Source: Lysinibacillus sp. SGAir0095 (lineage in GTDB: Bacteria > Bacillota > Bacilli > Bacillales_A > Planococcaceae). From it: a stretch of DNA of 64,000 nucleotides. The stretch's first letter is position 1, and every line of letters begins with the position of its first letter. A program made the translations under genes and the position numbers. The stretch covers positions 1,264,001-1,328,000 of the forward strand of contig NZ_CP028083.1 of assembly GCF_005491425.1 (NCBI RefSeq). The letters run 5' to 3'. The notes beneath the pieces are model-generated. The model did not search any database. It was given only the letters and a program-made list of their open reading frames with translations, and had not been told where the DNA came from. Positions 1 through 8,524 of the stretch are shown here, in pieces.

Positions 1-244
1 CTGTGAAAACGAAGACTTACTATTGTCAATGAAAGTTAGCAGCGAGGAAGTAAAAGATATTTTATTCCGAAATATGTCTCAACGTATGGCTGACACATTT
101 AAAGAAGAAATGGAAATCATGGGTCCTGTTCGTCTTCGTGATGTAGAAGAGGCCCAATCAAGAATTGTGGGTGTAATTCGACGTCTAGAGGATGCTGGAG
201 AAATCATTATAGCTCGTGGTGGAGGAGATGACGTCATTGTCTAG
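1..244 (+). CDS. fliG: Flagellar motor switch protein FliG, C-terminal end (partial)
   Basis: Open reading frame that enters from the left edge (codons begin at base 2) and stops at TAG 242-244, so only about the last 80 residues are present. The segment with GPVRLRDVEEAQ, then IIRRLEDAGEI, and a hydrophobic tail after RGGGDD is typical of the FliG C-terminal domain. That domain carries the charged torque helix that meets the stator at the MS-ring/C-ring junction. The gene leads straight into fliH, as in the B. subtilis fla/che operon. The start lies outside the window. Family assignment is secure from sequence and context. Confidence 0.93.
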   Translation, partial: CENEDLLLSMKVSSEEVKDILFRNMSQRMADTFKEEMEIMGPVRLRDVEEAQSRIVGVIRRLEDAGEIIIARGGGDDVIV

Positions 245-1019
245 AATCATCCGCTCTAATTTTACAGCACCTCAACAACAAGAACAGGTAAAAATACAGG
301 TTCGCAACTTGTTTAAAGTTGATTTTGATGGTGAAGAAAATCCACAGGAATCGACCTTAACAATGGACCAAATCTATGCTGAAAGAGACCAGATCTTGTC
401 TAATGCGGCATTAGAGATTGAATCTCAAAAACGAGAGCTTGAACGGTTTCGTCAAGAACAATTAGAATTTCTGGAGCAGCTCAAAAGAATGTGGGAAGAA
501 GAAAAACTTGTCTTAGAGCAAAATGCTTACGATCAAGGTTTTCAACAAGGCTATGAAGAAGGTATGAAAAAAGCCCATGTGGATATGCAGGAATCATACT
601 CTCTTGCTAATAGAGTCATTGAGGATTCCCGTTTAATGGCACAAAGTTATATAGAGGAACAAGAACAGGTAATTTTGGAACTTGCCATAATGGCTTCTGA
701 ACGAATCATTGGTACATCTTTAGATAGAGATGATGAAGTTTTCTTATCCATCGTTAAAAGAGGTGTGAAAGAAGCAAGAGAAATGAAAGAAGTCAAAATC
801 TATGTATCACCTACTTACCATCAACTAATATCACAGCATCGTAGTGAGCTGGTTGAAATGTTCCCAACAGATGTTCCATTACTTGTTTTTGTTGATGAAG
901 AACTGAACCAAACTGATTGTTATATAGAAACAAACCATGGTCGAATCGTCGTCTCAGTTGACGAACAGTTAAGTGAACTGCGATTAAAGCTCAATGAAAT
1001 TTTAGATAGTAAGGAATGA
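237..1019 (+). CDS. fliH: Flagellar export ATPase regulator FliH
   Basis: About 260 residues, mostly helical and rich in Gln/Glu/Arg. It has the coiled-coil layout of FliH/YscL stator proteins, which bind the FliI ATPase and link it to the export gate and C-ring. A GxxxG-like stretch (QGFQQGYEEG) near residue 105 is typical of FliH. The start is uncertain. GTG 216, ATG 228 and TTG 237 are in frame; the SD-like GGAGGAG at 221-227 sits 9 nt before TTG 237 but only 2 nt before ATG 228, so TTG is preferred here. It overlaps the 3' end of fliG, which implies translational coupling. Confidence 0.88.
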   Translation: MSRIIRSNFTAPQQQEQVKIQVRNLFKVDFDGEENPQESTLTMDQIYAERDQILSNAALEIESQKRELERFRQEQLEFLEQLKRMWEEEKLVLEQNAYDQGFQQGYEEGMKKAHVDMQESYSLANRVIEDSRLMAQSYIEEQEQVILELAIMASERIIGTSLDRDDEVFLSIVKRGVKEAREMKEVKIYVSPTYHQLISQHRSELVEMFPTDVPLLVFVDEELNQTDCYIETNHGRIVVSVDEQLSELRLKLNEILDSKE

Positions 1020-1023
1020 TAGG

Positions 1024-2349
1024 ATGAAAGCGGCTCAATTAATAAATACAATTCCAACTATTGAAACGTTCAAGAAATTCGGTAAAGTTAACCGAGTTGT
1101 CGGTTTAATGATTGAGTCACAGGGTCCTGAAAGTTCGATAGGTGATGTATGTAAAATACATGTGCATTCACCGAAAAATGGCCATCAAATAATTTTAGCA
1201 GAAGTGGTAGGATTTAATAATGAATTTGTCGTTCTAATGCCTTATACTTCAATTCGGGAGATCTCGATTGGTTGTCTTGTTGAAGGTACAGGTAAGCCGC
1301 TCGAAGTGAAGGTAGGTCCTGAACTAATCGGAAAAGTGCTAGATTCAATGGGGAACCCCTTTGATGGATCAGCCTTACCTAAAGGATTAATGACTGTTCA
1401 AACAGAGCAGGAACCACCCAATCCATTGAAAAGGCCTCCTATAAAAGACCAATTAGAAGTAGGGGTTAAGGCCATTGATGGAATGCTGACGGTTGGCAAT
1501 GGACAGCGTGTTGGTATTTTCGCGGGATCTGGTGTCGGTAAAAGTACATTGCTCGGGATGATTGCTCGTAATACAAAAGCGGACATAAATGTAATTGCTT
1601 TAATTGGGGAGCGTGGCCGTGAAGTACTGGAATTCATCGAAAGAGATTTGGGTGAAGAAGGATTGAAACGGTCGATTGTAGTAGCAGCGACCGGAGATCA
1701 GCCAGCTTTAATGCGTATAAAAGGGGCCTTCACGGCAACTGCCATTGCAGAGTATTTTAGAGATCGTGGAATGAATGTCATGTTGATGATGGATTCAGTA
1801 ACTCGAGTAGCGATGGCACAGCGTGAAATCGGTCTTGCAACAGGTGAACCACCAGCTCAAAAAGGATATACTCCTTCTGTATTTGCTATATTACCTAAAT
1901 TGCTAGAACGAACAGGTACAAATCAGCATGGTTCAATCACTGCTTTTTACACCGTTTTAGTTGATGGAGATGATATGAACGAGCCTATAGCTGATACTGT
2001 TCGTGGAATACTCGACGGACATATTGTATTGGACCGTACATTGGCAAACAAGGGGCAATATCCGGCGATCAACGTACTAAAAAGTGTCAGCCGTCTAATG
2101 AATCATATTTCTCTACCTGAACATGTTAAAGCTGCTGAAAGACTTCGAGAGCTTTATTATACGTATGCAAAGTCAGAGGATCTAATAAATATCGGTGCCT
2201 ATAAACGAGGTACCTCAAAAGAAATTGATGAAGCTATTCACTATGAACCGCTTATAACAAGTTTTTTAAAACAAGGCTATAAAGATAAAGTATCACTTGA
2301 AAAAACAGTAGAAGAAATTATTGCATTATCAAATGGTGGGGGTAGGTAA
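1024..2349 (+). CDS. fliI: Flagellum-specific ATP synthase FliI
   Basis: 441 residues, the usual FliI length. Walker A GSGVGKST lies near residues 168-175, and a Walker B-like MLMMDSVTR segment follows near 250, as in the F1-beta-like ATPases of type III export. The enzyme hydrolyses ATP to help unfold and deliver rod, hook and filament subunits to the export gate, together with FliH and FliJ. It starts at ATG 1024 just after fliH, and its TAA overlaps the fliJ ATG (TAATG), the classic coupled order. Nothing unusual. Confidence 0.97.
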   Translation: MKAAQLINTIPTIETFKKFGKVNRVVGLMIESQGPESSIGDVCKIHVHSPKNGHQIILAEVVGFNNEFVVLMPYTSIREISIGCLVEGTGKPLEVKVGPELIGKVLDSMGNPFDGSALPKGLMTVQTEQEPPNPLKRPPIKDQLEVGVKAIDGMLTVGNGQRVGIFAGSGVGKSTLLGMIARNTKADINVIALIGERGREVLEFIERDLGEEGLKRSIVVAATGDQPALMRIKGAFTATAIAEYFRDRGMNVMLMMDSVTRVAMAQREIGLATGEPPAQKGYTPSVFAILPKLLERTGTNQHGSITAFYTVLVDGDDMNEPIADTVRGILDGHIVLDRTLANKGQYPAINVLKSVSRLMNHISLPEHVKAAERLRELYYTYAKSEDLINIGAYKRGTSKEIDEAIHYEPLITSFLKQGYKDKVSLEKTVEEIIALSNGGGR

Positions 2350-2798
2350 TGGTTCAATATACATATCGTTTTGAAAAGATATTGACGATTCGAGAGCAGG
2401 AAAAACAACAAACTGAAGCAGCTTATAAAGAGGCAGTTCGATCCTTTGAAGAAGTAGCAACTAAACTATACGATTTATTAAAGAAAAAAGAAGATCTGAT
2501 TACTTATCAAAATGATCGATTAGCAGTTGGATCGTCTATTTACCAAATCCACCACTTTGCAACCTTTATTGATAGTTTGGAACGTACAATTGCAGAAGTT
2601 CAACAAAAAGTGGTTCAGGCCCGTGCAAAAATGAATTGGCATGAACAGAAGCTTTTAGAAAAAAACTTAGAAATACGGAAGTTTGAAAAAGTGCGTGAAA
2701 AAGATTTTGCAACATTCAAGAATGAGCAAGATAGAGCAGAAATGCTTCGCTTAGATGAACTTTCAACTCTTATGTATTCTAAGAGAGAATTTAGGTGA
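2349..2798 (+). CDS. fliJ: Flagellar export chaperone/stalk protein FliJ
   Basis: 149 residues, almost entirely predicted helix with heptad-like patterns and many Lys/Glu/Gln. This is the signature of FliJ, the central stalk that inserts into the FliI hexamer and couples it to FlhA. FliJ is poorly conserved, so the call rests on size, N-terminal YRFEKILTIREQEK and position right after fliI. The start overlaps the fliI stop by one base. Confidence 0.88.
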   Translation: MVQYTYRFEKILTIREQEKQQTEAAYKEAVRSFEEVATKLYDLLKKKEDLITYQNDRLAVGSSIYQIHHFATFIDSLERTIAEVQQKVVQARAKMNWHEQKLLEKNLEIRKFEKVREKDFATFKNEQDRAEMLRLDELSTLMYSKREFR

Positions 2799-2802
2799 TT
2801 TC

Positions 2803-3396
2803 ATGGCAAAAGGGAAACAGAAACAAATAAATAGAGATACTCAAGAAGAAAATTCACCAGGTCTGTTTCAAAAACTTATCTTTTGGTTCATCATCCCGTT
2901 GTTGTTCATAGTAGCAATTCTTCTAGTAATAGCTACCTTTACAAACTTTAATGTTTTTGAGAAGGCAGCGGAACTTACGAATCTTAAGAGCACTACAGAA
3001 GAAGCGACAGAAGGCAATCTATCGGAACAATATAATGAGAAAATCGTGGGCTTAGAAGCAGAAGTGAAAGAAAAAGAAGCTGAAATTGAAAAGCTGCAAG
3101 GTGAATTAGAGAATGCGAAAGCAGAAAATCAAGAAAGTCTTATAGTGCAGGAGCAACTCCAATATGAGATTGATAAACTGCAACGAGATCAAACTGAAGC
3201 CAAAAAAGAATTTGAAGATATCCTAAATTCATTTGAGCAAATGTCAGCTAAATCAGCTGCCCCCATTTTAGTTGAAATGAGCGATGAAGAGGCAGTAAAA
3301 ATTTTAGCTAGCATGCAACCTGACATCTTATCGGCCATATTAGCTAAAATGAGTCCTGCAGACGCTGCTCGTTACACTGAACTTTTATCAGAATAA
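2803..3396 (+). CDS. YlxF/MotE-family flagellar operon membrane protein
   Basis: 197 residues from ATG 2803 (upstream in-frame Met codons lie inside fliJ). A basic N-terminus is followed by one transmembrane helix at about residues 24-46, then a long coiled coil (about 65-145). The C-terminal helical domain around MSDEEAVKILASMQP and ILAKMSPADAARYTELL matches the MgtE-N-like MotE domain. B. subtilis has ylxF at this locus. Homologues are linked to flagellar assembly or stator function, but the exact role is not settled. The topology predicts the coiled coil outside the membrane. Confidence 0.8.
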   Translation: MAKGKQKQINRDTQEENSPGLFQKLIFWFIIPLLFIVAILLVIATFTNFNVFEKAAELTNLKSTTEEATEGNLSEQYNEKIVGLEAEVKEKEAEIEKLQGELENAKAENQESLIVQEQLQYEIDKLQRDQTEAKKEFEDILNSFEQMSAKSAAPILVEMSDEEAVKILASMQPDILSAILAKMSPADAARYTELLSE

Positions 3397-3425
3397 ATTT
3401 TCAATTAGTAAAAGGAGGTGAAATT

Positions 3426-4721
3426 GTGAATATCGGTATCATGCAATTATCAAATAATGCTGTCAGCACAAAAACGATTGCTAAAAGTCAAACATCGGTG
3501 GCTTCAAATCCATCAACAGCAAAGTCAAATAGCTTTGGAAATGTATTTAATAAAGCCATTGCTGCTACAAAAAACGAAACTTCCAAAACAAATGAAGGAC
3601 AGGCTGAACCTTTAGATCTAGAAAAGCTAGAGGATATACTAACAGCTCAATCTATTGAAGAAGTATTGGATTTATTGGGAATACCACAAGATGAAGGTCT
3701 TCTTATGATTTCTGATGGTGCAAATGGCCAAGTCGTAGCAATGGATGAGCTGCTGAATATGGACAATTTACTATCAATTTTAGGTATTGATCAGGCGCAA
3801 CTGCTAGATACAATTCAACAGCTGACTGGGGTCGAAGTAGATCGCTCAAAGGATTTATGGCAACTAGTTAATGACGTTTTAGGAAAAGATTCAGAGGTTC
3901 TGCAGCAATTGATATCTGCTCTGCAAGGTGGACATAAAGTAACACCAAAACAAGCTGAACAACTACTTCAGTTTTTGAAGTTAACACAGGTATCAGGGAA
4001 AAATACAGATTTATTTAGTGATCAAGCTGCTACTCTAGAACAGTTAAATACTATGCTTAAAAGTGTAGCGAAGGAAGCTAGTTCGCAGATTACACAAAAA
4101 ACTGAAATTCCATCTAGCAAAGCTGCTTTACAGGGCTTTGAACAAGTTGTTCAAAAAATAGTGAAAACAACTGAGTCTACAGAAAAAACTGAAACAACCG
4201 AAACAACAAAAACAACACAAACGATAGTGGCACCAGCAACTGGTACTGCAAGCGCAACAAAAACAATAACGATCATGCTTCCAACAGAAAAAGGAGCACA
4301 ATCTGAAGCTCTGACAAAAGAGATTCAAAACTTACTAAATAGAAGTCAAATTTCTAACACGCCTGGAACAACGAAACTTCTATTAAAACTCTATCCAGAA
4401 AATTTAGGATCGATTCGTATTGAAATTATGCAGCAGGATGGCGTTTTATCTGCTCGATTGCTTACAACAACTGCAATCGGAAAAGAACTTCTGGATAGTC
4501 AATTACACCAGTTGAAAAATGCGTTTGCAAACGCGAATATTCAAATGGATCGTATTGACATTGCACAAAGTCTTCAGGAGACGGACCGAAACAAAGATCA
4601 AAATCAGTTTGGTCAGCAGTTTAAGCAAAATTCTGAGCAAGAAGAACCTGAACAGGATGACCACGAAGATGATTCTGAAAAAATGTCCTTTAGTGATTAT
4701 CTTATAAACGAGGAGGTTTAG
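3426..4721 (+). CDS. fliK: Flagellar hook-length control protein FliK
   Basis: 431 residues. The start is GTG 3426, with a very strong SD (AAAGGAGGTG, 3411-3420) 7 nt upstream. The N-terminal half is variable, with a Thr/Glu/Lys-rich flexible linker near residues 245-270. The C-terminal region with TTKLLLKLYPENLGSIRIEI and LSARLLTTTAIGKELLDSQL is the Flg_hook domain that contacts FlhB to switch export from hook to filament. The acidic tail (EQEEPEQDDHEDDSE) is common. It lies directly before flgD. Confidence 0.9.
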   Translation: MNIGIMQLSNNAVSTKTIAKSQTSVASNPSTAKSNSFGNVFNKAIAATKNETSKTNEGQAEPLDLEKLEDILTAQSIEEVLDLLGIPQDEGLLMISDGANGQVVAMDELLNMDNLLSILGIDQAQLLDTIQQLTGVEVDRSKDLWQLVNDVLGKDSEVLQQLISALQGGHKVTPKQAEQLLQFLKLTQVSGKNTDLFSDQAATLEQLNTMLKSVAKEASSQITQKTEIPSSKAALQGFEQVVQKIVKTTESTEKTETTETTKTTQTIVAPATGTASATKTITIMLPTEKGAQSEALTKEIQNLLNRSQISNTPGTTKLLLKLYPENLGSIRIEIMQQDGVLSARLLTTTAIGKELLDSQLHQLKNAFANANIQMDRIDIAQSLQETDRNKDQNQFGQQFKQNSEQEEPEQDDHEDDSEKMSFSDYLINEEV

Positions 4722-4724
4722 AGA

Positions 4725-5384
4725 ATGGCAACGACAGGGATTTCAAATGATTACTATTTGGCATCGACAAAGGCACCAAAAATTAGTAAAAATGGTGATA
4801 ACTCTACTCTTGGGAAAGATGCATTTCTTAACATCTTAATTACTCAATTACAAAACCAGGATCCGACTCAGCCAATGGACGATAAAGAATTTATCTCCCA
4901 AATGGCTCAATTCTCTTCTTTGGAACAGATGCAAAATATGACAACAGCGATGCAAAACTTGCTTATCTCGCAAAATGAAACTCAACTAATGGCTTATACA
5001 TCATTCATCGGACAAGAAGTGAAATGGAAAGAAGTAACCTCAGAATTAGATGAAAAAGGGAATTATATTGTCAATGAAGGTACAGGTGTAATTAATGAAT
5101 TGAAATTTGATGACGGTGTACCAATATTCGTTTTAACAGATGGAAAAGAAATTACAGCAGGAAATATTTCATCCATTCTAAAGAATACAAATGCTACTTC
5201 ACCTACAGAGAATCCATTAGTTACAGCAAGTCAATTGATTGGACAAATGGTTCGATACCAATTAAACGGAGAAGAGCTGACTGCGAAAATCGAATCTGTC
5301 TCTACGAATGGTAGTTTAATTGAGTATATTTTAAACAATGGTACACGATTACAAAAGGATCAATTTGAACTAATAAGTGAATAG
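4725..5384 (+). CDS. flgD: Flagellar hook assembly scaffold FlgD
   Basis: 219 residues. The conserved N-terminal block with LGKDAFLNILITQLQNQDPTQP and FISQMAQFSSLEQM is diagnostic for FlgD, the cap that guides polymerisation of hook subunits and is later discarded. A beta-rich C-terminal half follows. ATG 4725 lies 6 nt after a GAGGAGG-type SD that overlaps the fliK stop. This corresponds to B. subtilis ylxG/flgD. Confidence 0.95.
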   Translation: MATTGISNDYYLASTKAPKISKNGDNSTLGKDAFLNILITQLQNQDPTQPMDDKEFISQMAQFSSLEQMQNMTTAMQNLLISQNETQLMAYTSFIGQEVKWKEVTSELDEKGNYIVNEGTGVINELKFDDGVPIFVLTDGKEITAGNISSILKNTNATSPTENPLVTASQLIGQMVRYQLNGEELTAKIESVSTNGSLIEYILNNGTRLQKDQFELISE

Positions 5385-5394
5385 GTTGGTGACA

Positions 5395-5778
5395 ATGATG
5401 AATCGTATTTCTATTCAGCACTTGCCCTTACAACCTACTGTGCAGACGCAAAAGAAACCGACAAACCTTGTGCCGGCCAATCAATCTTTTCTAGATCATT
5501 TACAAGAAGTTACAAAGAATAGCCAAAAGCTAAAAATTAGTAAACATGCAAATGATAGAATAGTAGAGCGAAAAATTTCAATTTCAGAACAAGAATGGCA
5601 ACAGGTGTCGGAAAAAGTATTTGAAGCACGCTCTAAGGGTGTGAATCAACCACTAGTCTTGATGGATCAAGCAGCATTAATCGTAAGTGCTAAAAATGAA
5701 ACGGTTATAACAGCGATGGAACGCTCAGAAACAAAGAATCAGTTATTTACAAATATCGACGGAACTATCGTCCTTTAA
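5395..5778 (+). CDS. Flagellar operon protein, TIGR02530-like
   Basis: About 127 residues. The centre has the pattern KISKHANDRIVERKISISEQEW followed by KVFEARSKGVNQPLVLMDQAALIVSAKNETVITAM, which resembles the TIGR02530 'flagellar operon protein' family found between flgD and flgE in many Firmicutes. Its function is unknown. Position suggests a part in hook assembly. An in-frame GTG at 5377 overlaps flgD, but tandem ATGs at 5395/5398 preceded by AGGTTGGTG look better. B. subtilis lacks a clear counterpart at this spot. Confidence 0.75.
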   Translation: MMNRISIQHLPLQPTVQTQKKPTNLVPANQSFLDHLQEVTKNSQKLKISKHANDRIVERKISISEQEWQQVSEKVFEARSKGVNQPLVLMDQAALIVSAKNETVITAMERSETKNQLFTNIDGTIVL

Positions 5779-5829
5779 AGGCAGGACCAGTACGAAGCAT
5801 TACGAAATTAGCTTCAAACGGATGCCTAG

Positions 5830-5855
5830 GTGTTGCTGAATGACAGACGCAACAC
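5830..5855 (+). other. Small hairpin in the flgE leader
   Basis: GTGTTGC (5830-5836) and GCAACAC (5849-5855) form a perfect 7-bp stem with a 12-nt loop, in the 134-nt gap before flgE. There is no T-run after it, so it is not a terminator. It may affect mRNA processing or segmental expression of the operon; that is inference. Confidence 0.35.
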
Positions 5856-5912
5856 TACACAACACAACAGAATTTTCAAAAATAAACGGATAAACGAGAG
5901 GAGAACGAAACA

Positions 5913-6776
5913 ATGTTACGTTCAATGTATTCAGGTATTTCTGGTTTAAAAAACTTCCAAACTAAGCTTGATGTAATCGGGAACAATATTGCAAATGTTA
6001 ATACATACGGATTCAAAAAAGGGCGTGTGGTATTTAAGGATTTAATTTCCCAAACTACAGCTGGTGCTTCTGATTCAACTGCTACTCGAGGAGGAGTTAA
6101 CCCAAAACAAGTGGGATTAGGTTCACAGATTGCAGCAATTGATACAATCCATGGAACTGGAGCTCTTCAAACAACATCACGTACATTGGATTTAGCGATA
6201 TCAGGTGATGGATTCTTTATGGTGGGTGATAACACTGGTGCAGCTCCGGCAAGTGCACAATCCGAAGTAGGAAACGTGAAATATACAAGAGCTGGTAACT
6301 TTTATATGGATGCTGAAGGCTACTTAGTTGATTCAGAAGGTAGATATTTAGCAGGGGAAAAATCTAGAACTGGTACTGCTCCAAATGTTCAGGTAGCTAC
6401 AGAGAGAATACAGGTCCCAACTGATGCTCAATCTATGAGTATTGGTCAAGATGGGACTGTAAGTTATGTAGACGCAGCTGGAACATTACAACCAGCGGGT
6501 AAACTTGTGTTAGCTAAATTTCCTAATACAGGTGGTTTGGAAAAGGTTGGATCAAACTATTACCAAGCATCATCAAACTCAGGTAATCCACTATTTGGTT
6601 CAGCCACTGAATCAGGTATTGGTTCCGTTCAATCTGGTTTCCTAGAAATGTCTAACGTCGACCTTTCTGAAGAGTTTACAGATATGATTGTTACACAACG
6701 TGGTTTCCAAGCAAACTCTCGTATCATTACAACTTCTGATGAAATCTTGCAAGAGCTTGTTAACTTAAAACGATAA
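5913..6776 (+). CDS. flgE: Flagellar hook protein FlgE (FlgE/F/G family)
   Basis: 287 residues. The N-terminus (MLRSMYSGISGLKNFQTKLD, then GNNIANVNTYGFKKGR) and C-terminus (DMIVTQRGFQANSRII, then ILQELVNL) are the conserved D0 coiled coil of axial flagellar proteins. The length and N-terminal motif match the short hook protein of B. subtilis, formerly annotated FlgG. The protein polymerises into the hook after export. A GAGAGGAG SD precedes ATG 5913. FlgG is the alternative name, but position after flgD favours FlgE. Confidence 0.9.
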   Translation: MLRSMYSGISGLKNFQTKLDVIGNNIANVNTYGFKKGRVVFKDLISQTTAGASDSTATRGGVNPKQVGLGSQIAAIDTIHGTGALQTTSRTLDLAISGDGFFMVGDNTGAAPASAQSEVGNVKYTRAGNFYMDAEGYLVDSEGRYLAGEKSRTGTAPNVQVATERIQVPTDAQSMSIGQDGTVSYVDAAGTLQPAGKLVLAKFPNTGGLEKVGSNYYQASSNSGNPLFGSATESGIGSVQSGFLEMSNVDLSEEFTDMIVTQRGFQANSRIITTSDEILQELVNLKR

Positions 6777-6804
6777 TCTATTAGTTAAATACTAATTTCA
6801 TTGT

Positions 6805-6851
6805 AAAGGAGGGTCGGGCCGGCTTTCCAAATGAAACCCGGCCCCATTTCA
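6805..6851 (+). promoter_or_regulatory. SD and start codon separated by a GC-rich hairpin
   Basis: A strong SD (AAAGGAGGG, 6805-6813) is followed by a perfect stem GGGCCGG (6816-6822) / CCGGCCC (6838-6844) with a 15-nt loop, then ATG 6852. The linear distance from GGAGG to ATG is 39 nt, but with the 29-nt hairpin folded out it becomes about 10 nt. The in-frame ATG at 6831 lies in the loop, 18 nt from the SD. Confidence 0.6.
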
Positions 6852-7067
6852 ATGATCGAATTAACACGATTAAATGGAAAATCTTTTTCATTAAATGCAC
6901 TATACATAGAATCAGTTGAGTCATTTCCGGACACAACAATTACATTAACAACTGGCAGAAAATTTTTAGTAGTTGAAAGTGAAGAAGAAGTACGCGAAAA
7001 GAGCGTACAATTTTATAAAAAGATTCAGGTATTATCCAACCCGCATCTACGAGGTGATGACGAATGA
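6852..7067 (+). CDS. swrD: SwrD/FlbD-family flagellar protein
   Basis: 71 residues from ATG 6852, matching the length of B. subtilis SwrD (YlzI). The N-terminus [20 protein letters not shown] and the following [16 protein letters not shown] are the FlbD family signature. SwrD raises flagellar torque in B. subtilis. An in-frame ATG at 6831 would add 7 residues (MKPGPIS) that fall outside the family pattern, so 6852 is preferred even though the linear SD distance is long; see the hairpin entry. The stop overlaps the fliL start (ATGA). Confidence 0.85.
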   Translation: MIELTRLNGKSFSLNALYIESVESFPDTTITLTTGRKFLVVESEEEVREKSVQFYKKIQVLSNPHLRGDDE

Positions 7068-7492
7068 AAAAAAACAAATTATTAACAGTAATGCTCATCA
7101 TTCTAGTGACTATTACATTAATTGGGGTTGTAATTTTTGTTCTATTAACACAATTTAATAAGCAAACAACACCACAAGAACCTACAATAGATGAGATTGT
7201 AGAATCTTCTGTTGACGTAACTGAGATTACAACGAATTTAGCTGATAATAGCATTATTATGCTTTCACTAAAAATACAAACAGATAGTAAAGAAGCTGCA
7301 GCAGAGTTAACAAAACGTGATTTCCAAACAAAAAATCTTGTTCTTACACAGCTCTCTGAAATGACAGAGGAAGATTTAAAAGGTAAGGATGGTAAAACTA
7401 CTTTTGAATCTACGTTAAAATCACAACTAAATGAATTGATGCAAGAGGGAGAAATAAAACAAGTTTATATTACCTCCTACATCATTCAATAA
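7064..7492 (+). CDS. fliL: Flagellar basal body-associated protein FliL
   Basis: 142 residues. A short basic cytoplasmic tail is followed by one transmembrane helix (about residues 6-29) and an extracytoplasmic domain. That domain ends with the FliL-like pattern in which a [16 protein letters not shown] helix precedes the strand [14 protein letters not shown]. FliL surrounds or stabilises the stator near the motor. It overlaps the swrD stop by 4 nt and precedes fliM, as in B. subtilis. Confidence 0.93.
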   Translation: MKKNKLLTVMLIILVTITLIGVVIFVLLTQFNKQTTPQEPTIDEIVESSVDVTEITTNLADNSIIMLSLKIQTDSKEAAAELTKRDFQTKNLVLTQLSEMTEEDLKGKDGKTTFESTLKSQLNELMQEGEIKQVYITSYIIQ

Positions 7493-7528
7493 AACATATG
7501 TGAAACATCTTGAAATGGAGGTGGGCAA

Positions 7529-8524
7529 ATGGCAGGAGATGTATTATCCCAATCCGAAATTGATGCGCTACTTTCTGCAATATCAACCGGTGAAATGTCA
7601 GCGGATGAAATGAAAAAAGAAGAAGAGACGAAAAAAGTTAAAATATATGACTTTAAAAGAGCTCTTCGTTTTTCAAAAGATCAAATCCGAAGTTTGACCC
7701 GTATACACGAAAATTTTGCAAGGCTATTAACAACATCTTTCTCGGCTCAATTGAGAACGTATGTCCAAATTACAGTAGCTTCGGTCGATCAAATCCCTTT
7801 TGAAGAATTTGTTCGGTCAATTCCTAACATGACATTAATAAATGTATTTGAAGTACCGCCACTAGATGGTAATATCTTAATGGAGATCAATCCAAATATC
7901 GCGTACTCCATGCTAGATCGTTTAATGGGTGGAAGTGGTTCGAGCTATAGTAATGTGGCTAATTTAACCGAAATTGAGCAGAAAATAATGACGAATCTAT
8001 TTGAGCGTTCCTTCGATAATTTACGGGAGGCTTGGGATACAATCGCTGAAATTGACCCAATCTTAGTAGAACTTGAAGTGAATCCGCAATTCTTGCAAAT
8101 GATTTCACCAAATGAAACGGTAATCGTGATTTCGTTAAATACAATCATTGGCGAAACAACAGGAATGATTAATATCTGTATTCCGCATGTGGTGTTAGAG
8201 CCAATTATTCAAAATTTATCTGTTCAATATTGGATGCAGTCAAATACAAAAGAAGCCTCACCTGAACAAGCACTAATGCTAGAAAAACGTGTGAAACAAG
8301 CAGAATTGCCTTTAATTGCAGAGCTGGGTACAACGAATATTTCAATTGAAGATTTTCTTTATATGAATATTGGTGATGTCATTCAATTAGACCAGCAAAT
8401 TGAGGAGCCGCTTGTTTTAAAAGTAGGGTCTATACCAAAATTCACTGCACAACCAGGAAAACGAAATAAAAAAATGGCAATCCAAATTATCGCACCATTA
8501 GAAGGAGGAGACGAAGATGAGTGA
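7529..8524 (+). CDS. fliM: Flagellar motor switch protein FliM
   Basis: 331 residues. The N-terminal LSQSEIDALLSAI is the CheY-P binding peptide. The middle domain is CheC-like without phosphatase motifs, and the C-terminal ~90 residues form the SpoA/FliN-like ring domain (IGDVIQLDQQIEEPLVLKVG). FliM is the C-ring subunit that reads CheY-P and sets rotation sense. A TGGAGGTGGG SD precedes ATG 7529. It overlaps fliY by 8 nt. Confidence 0.97.
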   Translation: MAGDVLSQSEIDALLSAISTGEMSADEMKKEEETKKVKIYDFKRALRFSKDQIRSLTRIHENFARLLTTSFSAQLRTYVQITVASVDQIPFEEFVRSIPNMTLINVFEVPPLDGNILMEINPNIAYSMLDRLMGGSGSSYSNVANLTEIEQKIMTNLFERSFDNLREAWDTIAEIDPILVELEVNPQFLQMISPNETVIVISLNTIIGETTGMINICIPHVVLEPIIQNLSVQYWMQSNTKEASPEQALMLEKRVKQAELPLIAELGTTNISIEDFLYMNIGDVIQLDQQIEEPLVLKVGSIPKFTAQPGKRNKKMAIQIIAPLEGGDEDE

